64,000 nt of DNA from Flectonema sp. DT1601. Lineage: Eukaryota > Euglenozoa > Diplonemea > Diplonemida > Diplonemidae. Positions 1 through 9,934 of the stretch are shown in pieces. Location: contig OZ025788.1 of NCBI GenBank assembly GCA_964019425.1, positions 930,001-994,000 of the forward strand. Reading direction: 5' to 3'. The position numbers and the translations under genes were made by a program. The stretch's first letter is position 1, and every line of letters begins with the position of its first letter. Below the pieces are notes generated by a model. That model ran no database searches, was not told the origin of the DNA, and was given only the letters and a program-made list of their open reading frames with translations.

Positions 1-136
1 GGAGTAGCGCTCCTATCCCCACCGCGCCTGATAAAGCGATTACACTATAAGGTACAACATGGTCTGCATGACCGAAATGCAACACAGTTTCTGACACCAC
101 CAATGATGTTGTCTCTGAGACACTTGGAGCTGACAT
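1..136. other. Ambiguous open segment at window edge
   Basis: Both strands are open here. On the minus strand an ATG at 136 begins a 45-codon frame (MSAPSVSETT..., ending in a hydrophobic stretch) that runs off the window. It is preceded by a pyrimidine-rich tract ending in CAG about 30 nt upstream, as for other genes here. On the plus strand a frame is open from base 1 to a TAG at about 137, followed by a sequence ending in AATAATAAA near 200, which would suit the 3' end of a non-LTR retrotransposon. I cannot decide between a partial minus-strand gene and a plus-strand retroelement tail. Confidence 0.4.
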
Positions 137-769
137 AGTTTTGTGTACGACTGCCCAGCATTCTGGGCTGAGAGATCTGAGTAGAACAATAATAAATTTT
201 CATTTCATCTCTTTTACTTTTTTTTGGTTGAATTCGTTTTTATAATTTGAACAGAATACGTAAAACATATAAACAGAAGAATGAGAGATACAGTTTTTTG
301 ATACATATAAAGGATTTCATTGAGTTTACAAAAAAAAAAACAAAAAAAAAAAAAAAAAAAAAAAAAGAGATTTTTTTTTTTTTTTTTTTTTTTTGTTTCT
401 AGATTTTATCAAAGAGGGGTGGTCAGTAAATACCTCTAAGACACGCAGGGGAAAACATTGCCACTGCGGTATGGGCAGAACATTCAAGAAACTGAAACAG
501 AGCAGAGGAACGAAGAGTCCTCAAACAAAATTAACTCCAACTACGAATTCCTTTTTTATAAAACGAACGATGATGTAGTATGAAGAAGAATAAATAAATA
601 AGTAACTAAGAGGACGTCGCACATCCGAATGTGTGCAATATAACAAAACATAATAAAACGAGAGGGGGGGGCAATCGGTATTGAGTCGATGTTACATTTA
701 ATTGTATCCGAATATCAGACTCAATACCTCGCTGAAAAAAAGAAAACAAGATAAGGCATAATAGTTTAA
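137..769. other. Intergenic; A-tract/T-tract pair
   Basis: No gene is supported. From about 329 to 394 a long A-tract with a few interruptions is followed directly by a T-tract of about 23 nt, forming a simple inverted repeat. The rest is AT-rich and would include the 3'UTR of the BTB gene. Confidence 0.6.
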
Positions 770-1924
770 TTAAATGATAGAAGTGTCTCTGGTACGATTT
801 TCTCTGGGGCTCCTTAATTGTCTCTCTGGAGACATTGACATCAGGTCAAGGAACTGCTTATAGTCGTGTGTTATATTTCCGTAAACGTAATCTCGCAGAT
901 CGTCAGATGCGAATTCAGGTTGAACATCCTGGTGAGAATCGAGTGAAACGGTCACAGCATGACGAAGCCAAGCAACTACAAATCCTCCTTTTAACGTTCG
1001 AATCTTATTACTTTTTGTAAGAAATGGTTCGCCATCATCACTAAGTCGACATGTAAAAGTTGTTTTTAATTTTGCTAAACTCACCTGTCCTGGGATTAAT
1101 ACATCAAAACCATCTTCCATTAAACTTTCAGCAATTTGACCAGATCGTAGTGATGTCCAGTTGCCTCCCCAGATACACCACTTACAAGTATTTAGTGGTA
1201 ACTTATTGTAATGTTTATGCATGAAACCTATATATCCCTCACCTTCACTCGCATATATATTTACTTGCTGTTTGATACAAGCGAGAAGACTTGAAACAGA
1301 TGTTCTTTCCGATTCTTTCATTTTTGAAACAGCCACATTTCGTAATTGAGGGTTCTTCTGTGAGCAAGACTGACAAATGCACATGTTACAAACACTACAT
1401 GAAAGTAGTCGCTGGTCATGTATCCCAGATTTAGGTCGGCCACACAAGTCACAGCTATTCATTGTTATCTTTGAAACTGTTGTTGTCGGGAGTATTAATT
1501 GACCACCACATTTAAAACATTTATCATATTGTCTTAGATCAATTGTTCTAGCAGGTGAGGGTGATAAACTATGTGGTGACAATGGAGCTTCTGGTATCTT
1601 TATTGGAGTATGGTTTTGAGTAGGAGGGGTTTCACCGAGTACGTAAAATTCTTGAAAAGTATTTCCAAAGTAGAACATAAATTCATTCCTCAGCATACCC
1701 CAATCACTGAATTCTAATGAAGGATGGATCACTCCACATCTCAGATATTCCAAAACATATCTGAAAAGTTCTCCGTCTCTGTCTAAAAAGATACGACCGT
1801 CAGCATCACAACCAACCCCCCTCGGGTTCTCCGCAATCTGCTTTAAAAAACCTTCACGTGCAGTGAGTGTTGTCATTGCGACATCGAAATGATGACCTCC
1901 AACATTTAATTTCATAATCGCCAT
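770..1924 (-). CDS. KCTD-like BTB (T1) domain protein with cysteine cluster
   Basis: 384 residues. Residues about 4-95 form a potassium-channel-tetramerisation type BTB domain: the opening KLNVGG, the FLDRDGELFRYVLEYLR block and the region after it fit the T1/KCTD pattern. KCTD proteins usually form oligomers and serve as adaptors for cullin-3 ubiquitin ligases. Downstream is a linker and a cysteine cluster (C136, C139, C158, C161, C176, C179, C182, C184, C187) that looks able to bind two zinc ions, then about 190 residues of unrecognised sequence. No transmembrane segment is visible, so it is not a channel. The ATG at 1924 is preceded by TTTTTACTGCAG, a possible splice acceptor. The BTB call is firm; the role is inferred. 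Confidence 0.85.
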   Translation of the reverse strand: MAIMKLNVGGHHFDVAMTTLTAREGFLKQIAENPRGVGCDADGRIFLDRDGELFRYVLEYLRCGVIHPSLEFSDWGMLRNEFMFYFGNTFQEFYVLGETPPTQNHTPIKIPEAPLSPHSLSPSPARTIDLRQYDKCFKCGGQLILPTTTVSKITMNSCDLCGRPKSGIHDQRLLSCSVCNMCICQSCSQKNPQLRNVAVSKMKESERTSVSSLLACIKQQVNIYASEGEGYIGFMHKHYNKLPLNTCKWCIWGGNWTSLRSGQIAESLMEDGFDVLIPGQVSLAKLKTTFTCRLSDDGEPFLTKSNKIRTLKGGFVVAWLRHAVTVSLDSHQDVQPEFASDDLRDYVYGNITHDYKQFLDLMSMSPERQLRSPRENRTRDTSII

Positions 1925-2827
1925 CGTCTTTATATCAGAAGATGAAAAACTGCAGTAAAAACTAACTTATGGACACATAAGACATAAACAGATCACACTG
2001 GACGTCCTCACATAGTTAAGGCAGCTGTATAAAATAAATATAACAAAACAGCAGATTATCATCAGGTGTAGATTAATAAGTAAAAGTAACTGATAGCTGA
2101 ACAGGTCGTACCAACTGCATTGTTTGCAGGGCCTGCTACAGGTCGCTGACTGCTGCGTATAGTATGATGGCTCTAATTTACCTTTTCTTTATTCTTTTTT
2201 TTCAATAACGTTTTTATTTCTTTCTTTTTCTGTTTTATTCGGTATTCGGTCATCGTTTTTTCTTTTTTTAAAGCGGCTGCTCCGTACAATTCCAGTGTGA
2301 TGCATTGAGCAGGTATAATCAGGGTGTCCTAACTGCTACATGTTAAGGGGGTGCCCCATAAAATGCGTACTGTAGCTTCCCTACAAAGGGAGACATCAAT
2401 AGGCATGGTGACCCCTCTAAATATTTTCTACATACTCAAGGGGTGTCAGAAAGAGCTGAAAAAAATTGTTTTCGGGTTCTTGTTTTTTTTTTTTTTTTTC
2501 ATAATTTCTCATTCTCTATTTTTTTTTTTTTTGTTTTTTTTTTTTGTTTCTTTGTTATTTCTCCCCCTTGCAATAATTTAAGGATACCTGCAACCAGCTC
2601 AGCATTTTTGAACTGCTAGGCTCTGCTGACTGTGAAGGTTGGCAGAGTGCTGACCTTTTGGTTTTAATATGCAGCACAAACTATCGATATACGCGACTTC
2701 TGGCTGAGTAAAAATAGTTTGCCTTCACCTTGGCACATGTGAATTCCTTGCAGCACAATAGCAAGTTATCAATTCAGTTTGATGACATGATTTCATCACA
2801 AGAACGAGTCTATCACTTGGCTTGTGA
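1925..2827. other. Intergenic / 3'UTR of FAM210-like gene
   Basis: No gene supported. Long T-runs lie around 2480-2555. The stretch 2580-2760 has more balanced composition than its surroundings and could be a degenerate dispersed repeat, but it has no coding sense I can defend. Confidence 0.5.
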
Positions 2828-3508
2828 CTACGCGGCCTTCCACTTAGCAACAAAGGCAATAAGCATTTGAGTAGGACCCCAAGCCAATAATATCGGTCGT
2901 ATCTTTGGTGTTATTGCAATAGTAAAGATTATCTGTTTGTTATTATTATTATTATTATTCTCTTGTATAAAGTGACAACCAATAAACAACTCATATCAAA
3001 AACAAACCTGTAGAGGAACAAAGCATTTATTGACGGCAAGCGCGATGGCAAACTCCGCCCAAGGACCTTCCGGTAGTTGGTAGCTTTCTCCTAAGAATTC
3101 AGCCAAGAACTGCTTTACCTGTATTGAATTTAGTCAGTTGATACTCAGTCACCTTACAAAAAACGAAATGAAGAAAGAAACACATACAGGGAATCCACAG
3201 TAAACAGCACAAAATGTTATCCAAAACCCAATACTGTGAATAGTTAAATAGATGAGTAGCCCTACAGGTCCGTATTGCTTTAATTTTGCGAACATTGATA
3301 AGCCGCTTGAAGGTTTTTCATTCGGAGCTTCTTGTGATGCAGAGGAGGTATTTTTCTCAGAAGTTTCAGTCTGCTTCCGCTGTTGTGGTTGTTGTTGCTC
3401 ACTCGCAAACAAGTTGCTTGTTCTCGCAAGTATTCCTATACTCCTCCGCGATCTCAAACTCGATATCGATCCCAATCTGCATCCAACTCTGATCGGATGT
3501 CGCAACAT
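2828..3508 (-). CDS. FAM210/DUF1279-family mitochondrial membrane protein, three exons
   Basis: Exons at 3508-3188, 3118-3008 and 2932-2828 join in frame to 178 residues; introns are 69 and 75 nt (GTATGT...CAG and GTTTGT...CAG). The DUF1279 core is clear: KLKQYGPVGLLIYLTIHSIG starts a first membrane helix, and exon 3 supplies the matching second helix and the C-terminus. The start chosen (MLRHPIRVGC) gives an Arg/Ser-rich, acid-free N-terminus typical of a mitochondrial presequence. It lies 11 nt after a TTTCTTTAG acceptor. An in-frame ATG at 3559 lies upstream of that acceptor and is unlikely. FAM210 proteins sit in the mitochondrial inner membrane; their molecular role is poorly defined. 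Confidence 0.88.
2938..2960. repeat. (ATT)n microsatellite in an intron
   Basis: About seven ATT/TTA units lie inside intron 2 of the FAM210-like gene, just upstream (in gene sense) of its acceptor. Confidence 0.8.
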
Positions 3509-5913
3509 TCTATGCGATCCTAAAGAAATGCGATAAAATAGATTAACGAAGTCTGTCAAAAAAAAAAACTCCTTATTAGTTTTCTACAAGAGGTTCACAA
3601 AGAACTCCTACACTCGGTATTCATCCCAAATCCCCCACCCCACCTGCATAAAAATACATCAAAGATAATGAAACGCAACAGTATTTACTATTTTATTCGT
3701 ACTGCACCCTAGTGAAGAGGGAGTTGCACCGCTGCCAAAGGTGAAAAGATGTTTTCACAGGTATAGGTATCCCTGACTTGTAATTCCCGTGAAGGGTTCG
3801 TTTATGTTTAATTCTCGAATCAAAAAAAATTAAATGCAAAAAATCGTGGGTCAACAAACATTGTTTGGTTTCGGGCTAAAATTAAAAAACTTTTCTACGT
3901 ACTATTCCCGTTACCCAGCCTTCTTCAGCGAAGAAGGTAAGGGGGACAGTGCGATGTTGCTATTCATACTGTCTTGCCATTCCCGTGAAGGGGATATGTT
4001 TATGCTAATCCAGTACATCAAACGATTTACATTAGATAGAAAAGAAATAAGGAAAATGAGTTTATTGCACTCAAATCGAAAAACGCAACGTTAGCTATTT
4101 AATCACAACTTTGCCGTAGCAACAGAGGACCCAATCCGTAACCGTTTCCGAAGACTCGGTATGGATTGTTGAAGTAGTTTTCAGCTGAAAGATATGTTAT
4201 TTTTATCTCACTATTTACAGCTTAACCATTCGAATAATAAAATAAAGAATAGAATGAACGAAATTGAGAAAACAGGAAACAATGATAAAATAAAACAAAT
4301 AAGTCAATAAATGAATAACAATACGAACACACTGCGGAGCATCGATAAGTAACTCTTGATTGGTAACAGCCCGCCTTTCGATTCGAACCATCGCAATTCG
4401 ATTATAAATAGAAAGACTTTAAGGAATGAATTAAAATGTTTAGGTAGTCATACACTTCTAGATTCCATGAGAGGTCAAACCTTTTTAATATCAGTCTGAG
4501 ATCAGACATCTGATTTCCTCTATACATTTTGAATCTAGGGAGGGTAGATACAGTGGAACGAACGGTAAGAGGAACTGCTCGACGTAAAGGGAAGCTGTCA
4601 TATCTGGTCATTTCGATAGTAAATGGTGAGTATCCGTATCTCTTTTATTTACAAAAGAGATAGTTTGATAATCCCTTTCTTGGTTGCTTCACAAGTGGAC
4701 CTGAGGCGGGCAATTTGCATTCCTCCTCCTGAGTTAGGTCTGATGAAATCTCCGAACACCACTTCCCATTGTCGACAAGGAATGCACGTGAGACGTGCTC
4801 CGCGAGAAAATAAATTTTAGTAAAAAAATATTCAAGGCAAAAAAGGGGCGGAAAAGAGAATAAGGACGACTCCGTTGGGTACATTCACTTGTCAGTTTCT
4901 CACAGCTTACATTTCTTCCCTTCCTCGTGGTTGTAACTTAACTCCGTTGACAATAATCATATGCTGAAGCTCAGTAAGAGAACGTGGAAGAACGAACGAA
5001 GAAAGGAAACGAAGAAAAAGAATGGAAACAATAAAACTTAAAAGATGATTGAGTCAACGCTATCCGAACAAAGAGAGAGATTCAGAAAGCTTTCTATAGA
5101 AGAGAGGTGATTCACTGCTTATTTATTTTATTTATTTTAGAAACCATAACACTTGTACATCATGGTAAGCTTATGGGGTATCAATCATTCGATACAACAC
5201 AACCGTAAAGAATCCCTCAGGCGTGAAGAGACGTTATAGCCATCAATATTCGTACTTGACATAAAAGCAACTGTTAAGGATGGTTGGTAATCCCTATTTT
5301 CGCCAAAATCAAGAGAGGAGGCGCATGCCACGGGGGGAACCCAAAAAAACAAAATAAAACAGAAATTTGGGGGGGAGGGATGCGGGTTTGAACTTTATTT
5401 TATTTGTTCAAGGAACACTTCACCGTAAGCGACAAAATGTGTGACTGCCATTTGGAGAAACAAAGCACGTGTTAAAAGGTACCTTGACTTAACAAGGTAT
5501 GCCAAATAACGAGGCGATCCTGTTGATACCCGCAGGGAGGTGAAACTAAAAAAGAAGAGTTCACGAATAAATATCACCCGATAAACTAAAATTGTCGTTT
5601 AAAATACAAAAGGGTTGGAAGCAACGCGAAAAGAATTTCAGCTTTTGCGAATCCATAAGAGAAAGAAAAACAACCACACAAAAGAAACACTTATTAGAAT
5701 ATAAATCGATTGTAGTATTTATCGTCTTGAACCGGCTTTAAGGCAGCAGGAATCTCCTTCACTGTTCTTGATAGTTGTTCAGAGTATGCACAAGTACCAA
5801 CAACATCAGAAAGCTACCTTATAAAATCGAATTCTACATGGATGAAATAAAACAAGGAGAGAAAAAAGGTTTTTCATTTCTTTCTTTTTGTTCTTCTTGA
5901 AGCAGAACTAATT
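3509..5913. other. Gene-poor 2.4 kb stretch with exon-like segments
   Basis: No complete gene could be assembled. On the minus strand several short open segments look protein-like. 5813-5694 follows TAG and ends ...KYYNRFIF-stop. 4184-4099 follows TTTCAG and ends ...LLLRQSCD-stop. 4569-4402 includes an ATG 7 nt after the tract ending CCCTCCCTAG. 4830-4645 is open with a charged sequence. They could be exons of one or more small genes, 5'UTR pieces, or chance open frames; 30-40 codon open runs are not rare at this composition. Two imperfect copies of a motif containing ATTCCCGTGAAGGG lie at about 3783 and 3979. Confidence 0.35.
3783..4012. repeat. Two imperfect direct repeats (ATTCCCGTGAAGGG type)
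   Basis: Copies begin at about 3783 and 3979 on the plus strand, each about 33 bp. They share ATTCCCGTGAAGGG and, after a small shift, a TTTATG(T/C)TAAT(T/C)C tail. No coding sense is seen. Confidence 0.5.
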
Positions 5914-7395
5914 TTAGTAATGTTCATCAAAGGTATTGAGTGACTGTTGCTGAGGCAGGAAGTTTGCCTTCTTTTTCTTAGTAGCAAAGTAGATCGCTAC
6001 ACCAATAATAACCAAAACAAGAACTGCAATAACAACAACGACTATAATAACTGTTGTTCTACCAGAGCTATCGTCACCATTCCCCGGTGTCGGACTCCCC
6101 CCGGGTGTCGGAGTTCCCCCGGGTGTCGGAGTTCCCCCGGGTGTCGGAGTTCCCCCGGGTGTCGGAGTTCCCCCGGGTGTCGGGCTTGGCATAGGTTCAG
6201 GAGTTTCCCCCTGTGCTACGCAAAGCTGACCAGATAATGTAGCATTACCTCCTTCTTTATTACAAACGACTTGGATTCGGCCGTACGGACTACTACCAGG
6301 TTGGCATATGGAGCAGTCTACACAATAATTATTACCACTCACAGTTAGCGCCTTCTGATTCCCATTTCGATCAGCTACATACAAACCATCCAAAACATTA
6401 ATTTGGATTTGGTACTTAGAAAACTCCGTTGGATTTGAGGCTAGCCCCAAACATTCCTTCCCACCACATACAAAATCTATTGCCGAGCAGGTTGGTCCAG
6501 GCATGTAGTCGCAGCTGAAGGTCCCATTTTCAGTTTTGGAGGCGCATCCTTTGGCTTCACAAGTTTGTGTCGTTCTCAGCTTTCGGCAACCTGAATATAA
6601 GACACACATGCCATCTTGCCACACACATTCAGGGGTAGCTGAACAGTTGCTTTCTGGAATATCCTTACAAACAATGGCATCTGAAATACATGCGTAGTCA
6701 CTTGATGAAGACCCTGATGATTTCCAACATCCGGGACAGCTACCACATTTATCTTTGCCACACTTACGACACCGGTCAATAGCCACACATTGGTTAGATC
6801 GATCCCAAGAACAGTCAGCCTTCCAAAGGCAGTCTCCTATACTAAGCCCTTTGCATTTTGCTGGTGTGCTGGTATTCCATTCAATGCAATTTGTAGTAAG
6901 GTTGTTGTTAATCCCACACCACAAATCTGCACCGCGTGGTTCAAGACATCTAAATCCGGACCAGTAGCATCCTTTTTCAGCAGCACACTCGCTTGCAGAA
7001 CCCGAAGTTTCACAAGGTTCAGGTGCTCCACAAATAACCCCATTCCATCTACATCCAGAAAGAGCCATACATGCTGACCCGGATTTGGCTGAATCACATG
7101 TTGTGCACGCAGTTGTTCCAAGTTCCAAACCACATTTTCCATAACACCGATCTGCTGCAGTATCCTCACAAGCTAACTGCACATCGTAACAGCCATTTGA
7201 GTCCTGCCAACCACACTTCCCGGCTCCGCAAGTCGCATTGGTTTTATAACTAGAACACGCGTCTAAGCACTCCGAGGACTTGAAAAACCATCTGCAGTCA
7301 TTGCGAGATTGCAAACATTCCCCCTGTGTCCAAGAGCTACACGATTGAGCACTTGCTGCTCCAATCGCCAGCAAAATAGAAATCGTTTTCAACAT
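5914..7395 (-). CDS. Cysteine-rich single-pass surface protein, paralogue 1
   Basis: 493 residues: signal peptide (about 1-16, ending ASA-Q), a long extracellular region with about 50 cysteines in repeated C-x-W and C-x-x-C settings, a threonine/proline/glycine stalk built of TPTPGG units (about 405-440), one strongly hydrophobic helix (about 447-471), and a short lysine-rich cytoplasmic tail ending FDEHY. The spacing recalls PSI/plexin-like disulphide modules but I do not recognise the family. It shares WCGIxNxLxTxC, GLSIxDCxWKADC and RSNxCxAxDRC with the two genes to its right, which are tandem paralogues. The ATG at 7395 is 10 nt after TTTCTTTTAACAG, one of the clearest acceptors in the window. 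A cell-surface receptor or coat role is inference. Confidence 0.85.
   Translation of the reverse strand: MLKTISILLAIGAASAQSCSSWTQGECLQSRNDCRWFFKSSECLDACSSYKTNATCGAGKCGWQDSNGCYDVQLACEDTAADRCYGKCGLELGTTACTTCDSAKSGSACMALSGCRWNGVICGAPEPCETSGSASECAAEKGCYWSGFRCLEPRGADLWCGINNNLTTNCIEWNTSTPAKCKGLSIGDCLWKADCSWDRSNQCVAIDRCRKCGKDKCGSCPGCWKSSGSSSSDYACISDAIVCKDIPESNCSATPECVWQDGMCVLYSGCRKLRTTQTCEAKGCASKTENGTFSCDYMPGPTCSAIDFVCGGKECLGLASNPTEFSKYQIQINVLDGLYVADRNGNQKALTVSGNNYCVDCSICQPGSSPYGRIQVVCNKEGGNATLSGQLCVAQGETPEPMPSPTPGGTPTPGGTPTPGGTPTPGGTPTPGGSPTPGNGDDSSGRTTVIIVVVVIAVLVLVIIGVAIYFATKKKKANFLPQQQSLNTFDEHY
6095..6187. repeat. 18-bp minisatellite encoding the stalk
   Basis: About five near-identical 18-bp units (GGTGTCGGAGTTCCCCCG on the plus strand) lie within the paralogue 1 coding sequence and encode consecutive TPTPGG repeats. 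The sequence is almost perfect, implying recent expansion. The two paralogues have only short or diverged versions of the stalk. Confidence 0.9.
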
Positions 7396-8458
7396 TTAAT
7401 GCAACCTGTTAAAAGAAACTATTCCTTCTTGGGTTCAAGAACAGCGGTCTGCAGGCTGACAGAGAGCGAGAGAGAGAGCAAGAGAGGGAGAGAATTTGAT
7501 ACAATACGAAAGGATTCATCTGTGAAGAAGACATGTCGATCCCATTCCCTGCAATGAAGGTTTGCTGAGGAAGTAAAGTACAGAAAGCACTCCAAACTAC
7601 AACGAAAAGGAAAGAAGGATGTAAAGAGAAAACCAATGCGACACTTAATTAAATTTTCCGTTTTGAATATTGGGAAGACAGAATAAATTATTGAGGAAAA
7701 AATATTAACCCTCGAGAAACTCAATTACGAAATTACAGCGGCAGCCATTAGCATTCACGATGTATATCCGTGAGCCGTTCGCCAACCCACCAATGACCGC
7801 TGCAATCTCAATATAAAGAGCCTGCGAAGAAGTGACTTGGATTAATGTTATGAAATGAGAGGTGTAATATGTATTGTTGTTTCACATGAGACCGGTTTTT
7901 TTTGAAATGAACGAACAAGTCATCCCACACCTTTCTCACAAGTGATAGCAAAACAATAAATGAAAACGTTAGCAATAAAAATTGTCAAAAAATATCTTTT
8001 GTTTTTGACTATCAGACGAATCCTAATAAAGGAAAGAACCAAGTCACAGCAAGGCTACTCCGTAGAAGGAATGAATTTGAGAGAGAAAATCGACCTTTTT
8101 GCCCATCATCTAAATAACTTAAGCAGAAAAGCTAAAAGCCGAACGTGAACAAGTATAGTATTCTAAAAATAATGAATCAGTAAAGACTCAAACAACTTAA
8201 CGGGAAAGAAAGATTCAGAATCAAAGTTGCATCAGTGATGCAAACTCAGTAACTTGTCAGACAAAACTAAATGAGTGGTAACAACCAGATAATTGCAGAA
8301 ACACCGTGCGAAGCGAAAAAAAGGACAAAGCTCGGTAAAACCCGAAAAAAGAGAGACAACCTAACGACGGTTTTATTACAATTTAGAGGAAGTTTCATCA
8401 GGAAAGATATCAGCGGTAACACCATATTCGTGTTCTACTGAATGGAATATTTAAATAA
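7396..8458. other. Intergenic between paralogues 1 and 2
   Basis: No gene supported. The acceptor for paralogue 1 is at 7406-7423. At about 7700-7850 the plus strand, with one change of frame, reads LEKLNYEI...ISIHDVY and then YIREPFANPPMTAA, which resembles the middle of a non-LTR retrotransposon endonuclease. The minus strand of the same stretch is also open for about 45 codons. A purine-rich GAGA run sits at 7460-7495. Confidence 0.35.
7406..7423 (-). other. Predicted splice acceptor upstream of paralogue 1
   Basis: On the minus strand this reads as a pyrimidine tract ending AACAG, 10 nt before the ATG. No upstream coding exon is seen, so it fits spliced-leader addition or a 5'UTR intron. 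Confidence 0.6.
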
Positions 8459-9934
8459 TTATGAATTATGTTCCACGTCTGGCTCGAAAGATATTTTCTG
8501 ATTCTGCGCCAGAGCCTTCTTCTTCCTCTTAATCAGAAGATAGACTGCCACAGCGACTATCGAAATAAAAACAACTGCAGAAATAACGACAACCACAATA
8601 AGAACAGTCGTCGAACTGCTGTCGTCACTCTCGGGAATTTGAAAAGCACCCGATGGGGTACCCGGTACCGGTGTGGTTCCCGGGATCAGTGTGGTTCCCG
8701 GTATTGGAATGGTACCTGGAGAAGTCGGGTTACCATTGTTAGCATCTGGATACTTTCCTGCTTCCAAGCATATCTCACCAACAAACGAACCCGTTGTCGC
8801 CGACGCACACGTGGCTGCGATACGGCTGTTTCGGATTAGTCCTGGCTTACATATTTCACAATCGATACAGTACTGATTACCTTTTGAAATGAAAATTTTA
8901 TCCACCGAATCTGAGATCAATGCTCCATTTTTGAAGCTCCCTTCCGTGACTTGATATGTTGACAAGTCAAACGAAGACGTCAATCCACTACACGCACTTC
9001 CATCACATGTAAATGATAATGATGAGCAAGTTGTTGAAGGTTTGTTTTTGCAAACAAAAAAGTCAACGTTGGTAGCAATGCATTCTTTCGACTCACAGGC
9101 CTCTCTCGAGCGCAGGGTCTTACATCCGGCAAACAACAGACACGCGTTCCCTTCCCACACACAGGCGCTTGCTCTCGAACACGAGTCCTGGGTGAGGTCT
9201 TTGCAGACAAGGGCCTGCGCAGTGCAGGCGTCAGGCGTTGCCTTCCAGCATCCCGGACAGTTCTTGCAGCCAGTCCGAAAGGAGCATTTTCTGCACCTGT
9301 CGGCAGCTATGCACTCGTTCGATCGATGCCAGTTGCAGTCGGCTTTCCAAACGCAGTCAGCGATGCTGAGCCCCGAACACTGCTCAGGGGAGCTGTTTCT
9401 CCATTCCGCGCACTTTGTAGACAGACTGTTTCCAATTCCACACCATGGAACTACTTCCGGAAGAGTGCAATAGTCAAAGTCTGAATCCCAGTAGCATTCT
9501 GGTTTGGCATTGCAGCTGGCGGCGAGCAGTCCTGCACAAGGCAACGGTGCCCCACATTCAGCTCCACTCCATCGGCAATTGCTAACGGCCATGCATGCAG
9601 TAACAGTGGTTACGGAATCGCATGATACACAATTAGTTGTCCCCAACTGCAGACCACACCTTCCGAAACAATTACGCACAGGAATGTCCGCACAGGAAGT
9701 CTGCGTGGTGCGAGGCAGCTCGCACCGATTCCCTGATGCCGTCCAACTGCAAAGGCTCGAAGAACAAGTCGCCTCATCAGTGTAGAAACTACATACTTGA
9801 TAACACTTTGACACACTCGAGTACCATCTGCAATATCCATCAGCGATTACGCAATCTTTTTCTTCAAGCCCGTCACAATTCCGTAACTGTGCACTCGCTG
9901 TTCCAAATGCCAGCGACAGGAGAACTGCCTTCAT
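8459..9934 (-). CDS. Cysteine-rich single-pass surface protein, paralogue 2
   Basis: 491 residues with the same plan as paralogue 1: signal peptide MKAVLLSLAFGTASA, cysteine-rich ectodomain with WCGIGNSLSTKC, GLSIADCVWKADC and HRSNECIAADRC, a short PGTT/PGTP stalk (about 410-430), one membrane helix (about 441-466), and a KRKKK tail. Its coding sequence is visibly richer in G and C than that of its two paralogues, mostly in the cysteine-rich part. The ATG at 9934 is 22 nt after CATCTTTAACAG. The paralogy is plain; the function is unknown. Confidence 0.85.
   Translation of the reverse strand: MKAVLLSLAFGTASAQLRNCDGLEEKDCVIADGYCRWYSSVSKCYQVCSFYTDEATCSSSLCSWTASGNRCELPRTTQTSCADIPVRNCFGRCGLQLGTTNCVSCDSVTTVTACMAVSNCRWSGAECGAPLPCAGLLAASCNAKPECYWDSDFDYCTLPEVVPWCGIGNSLSTKCAEWRNSSPEQCSGLSIADCVWKADCNWHRSNECIAADRCRKCSFRTGCKNCPGCWKATPDACTAQALVCKDLTQDSCSRASACVWEGNACLLFAGCKTLRSREACESKECIATNVDFFVCKNKPSTTCSSLSFTCDGSACSGLTSSFDLSTYQVTEGSFKNGALISDSVDKIFISKGNQYCIDCEICKPGLIRNSRIAATCASATTGSFVGEICLEAGKYPDANNGNPTSPGTIPIPGTTLIPGTTPVPGTPSGAFQIPESDDSSSTTVLIVVVVISAVVFISIVAVAVYLLIKRKKKALAQNQKISFEPDVEHNS

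Noticed and set aside
770-1924. Voltage-gated potassium channel
   Set aside because: Only the T1/BTB domain is present; there are no membrane helices or pore loop.
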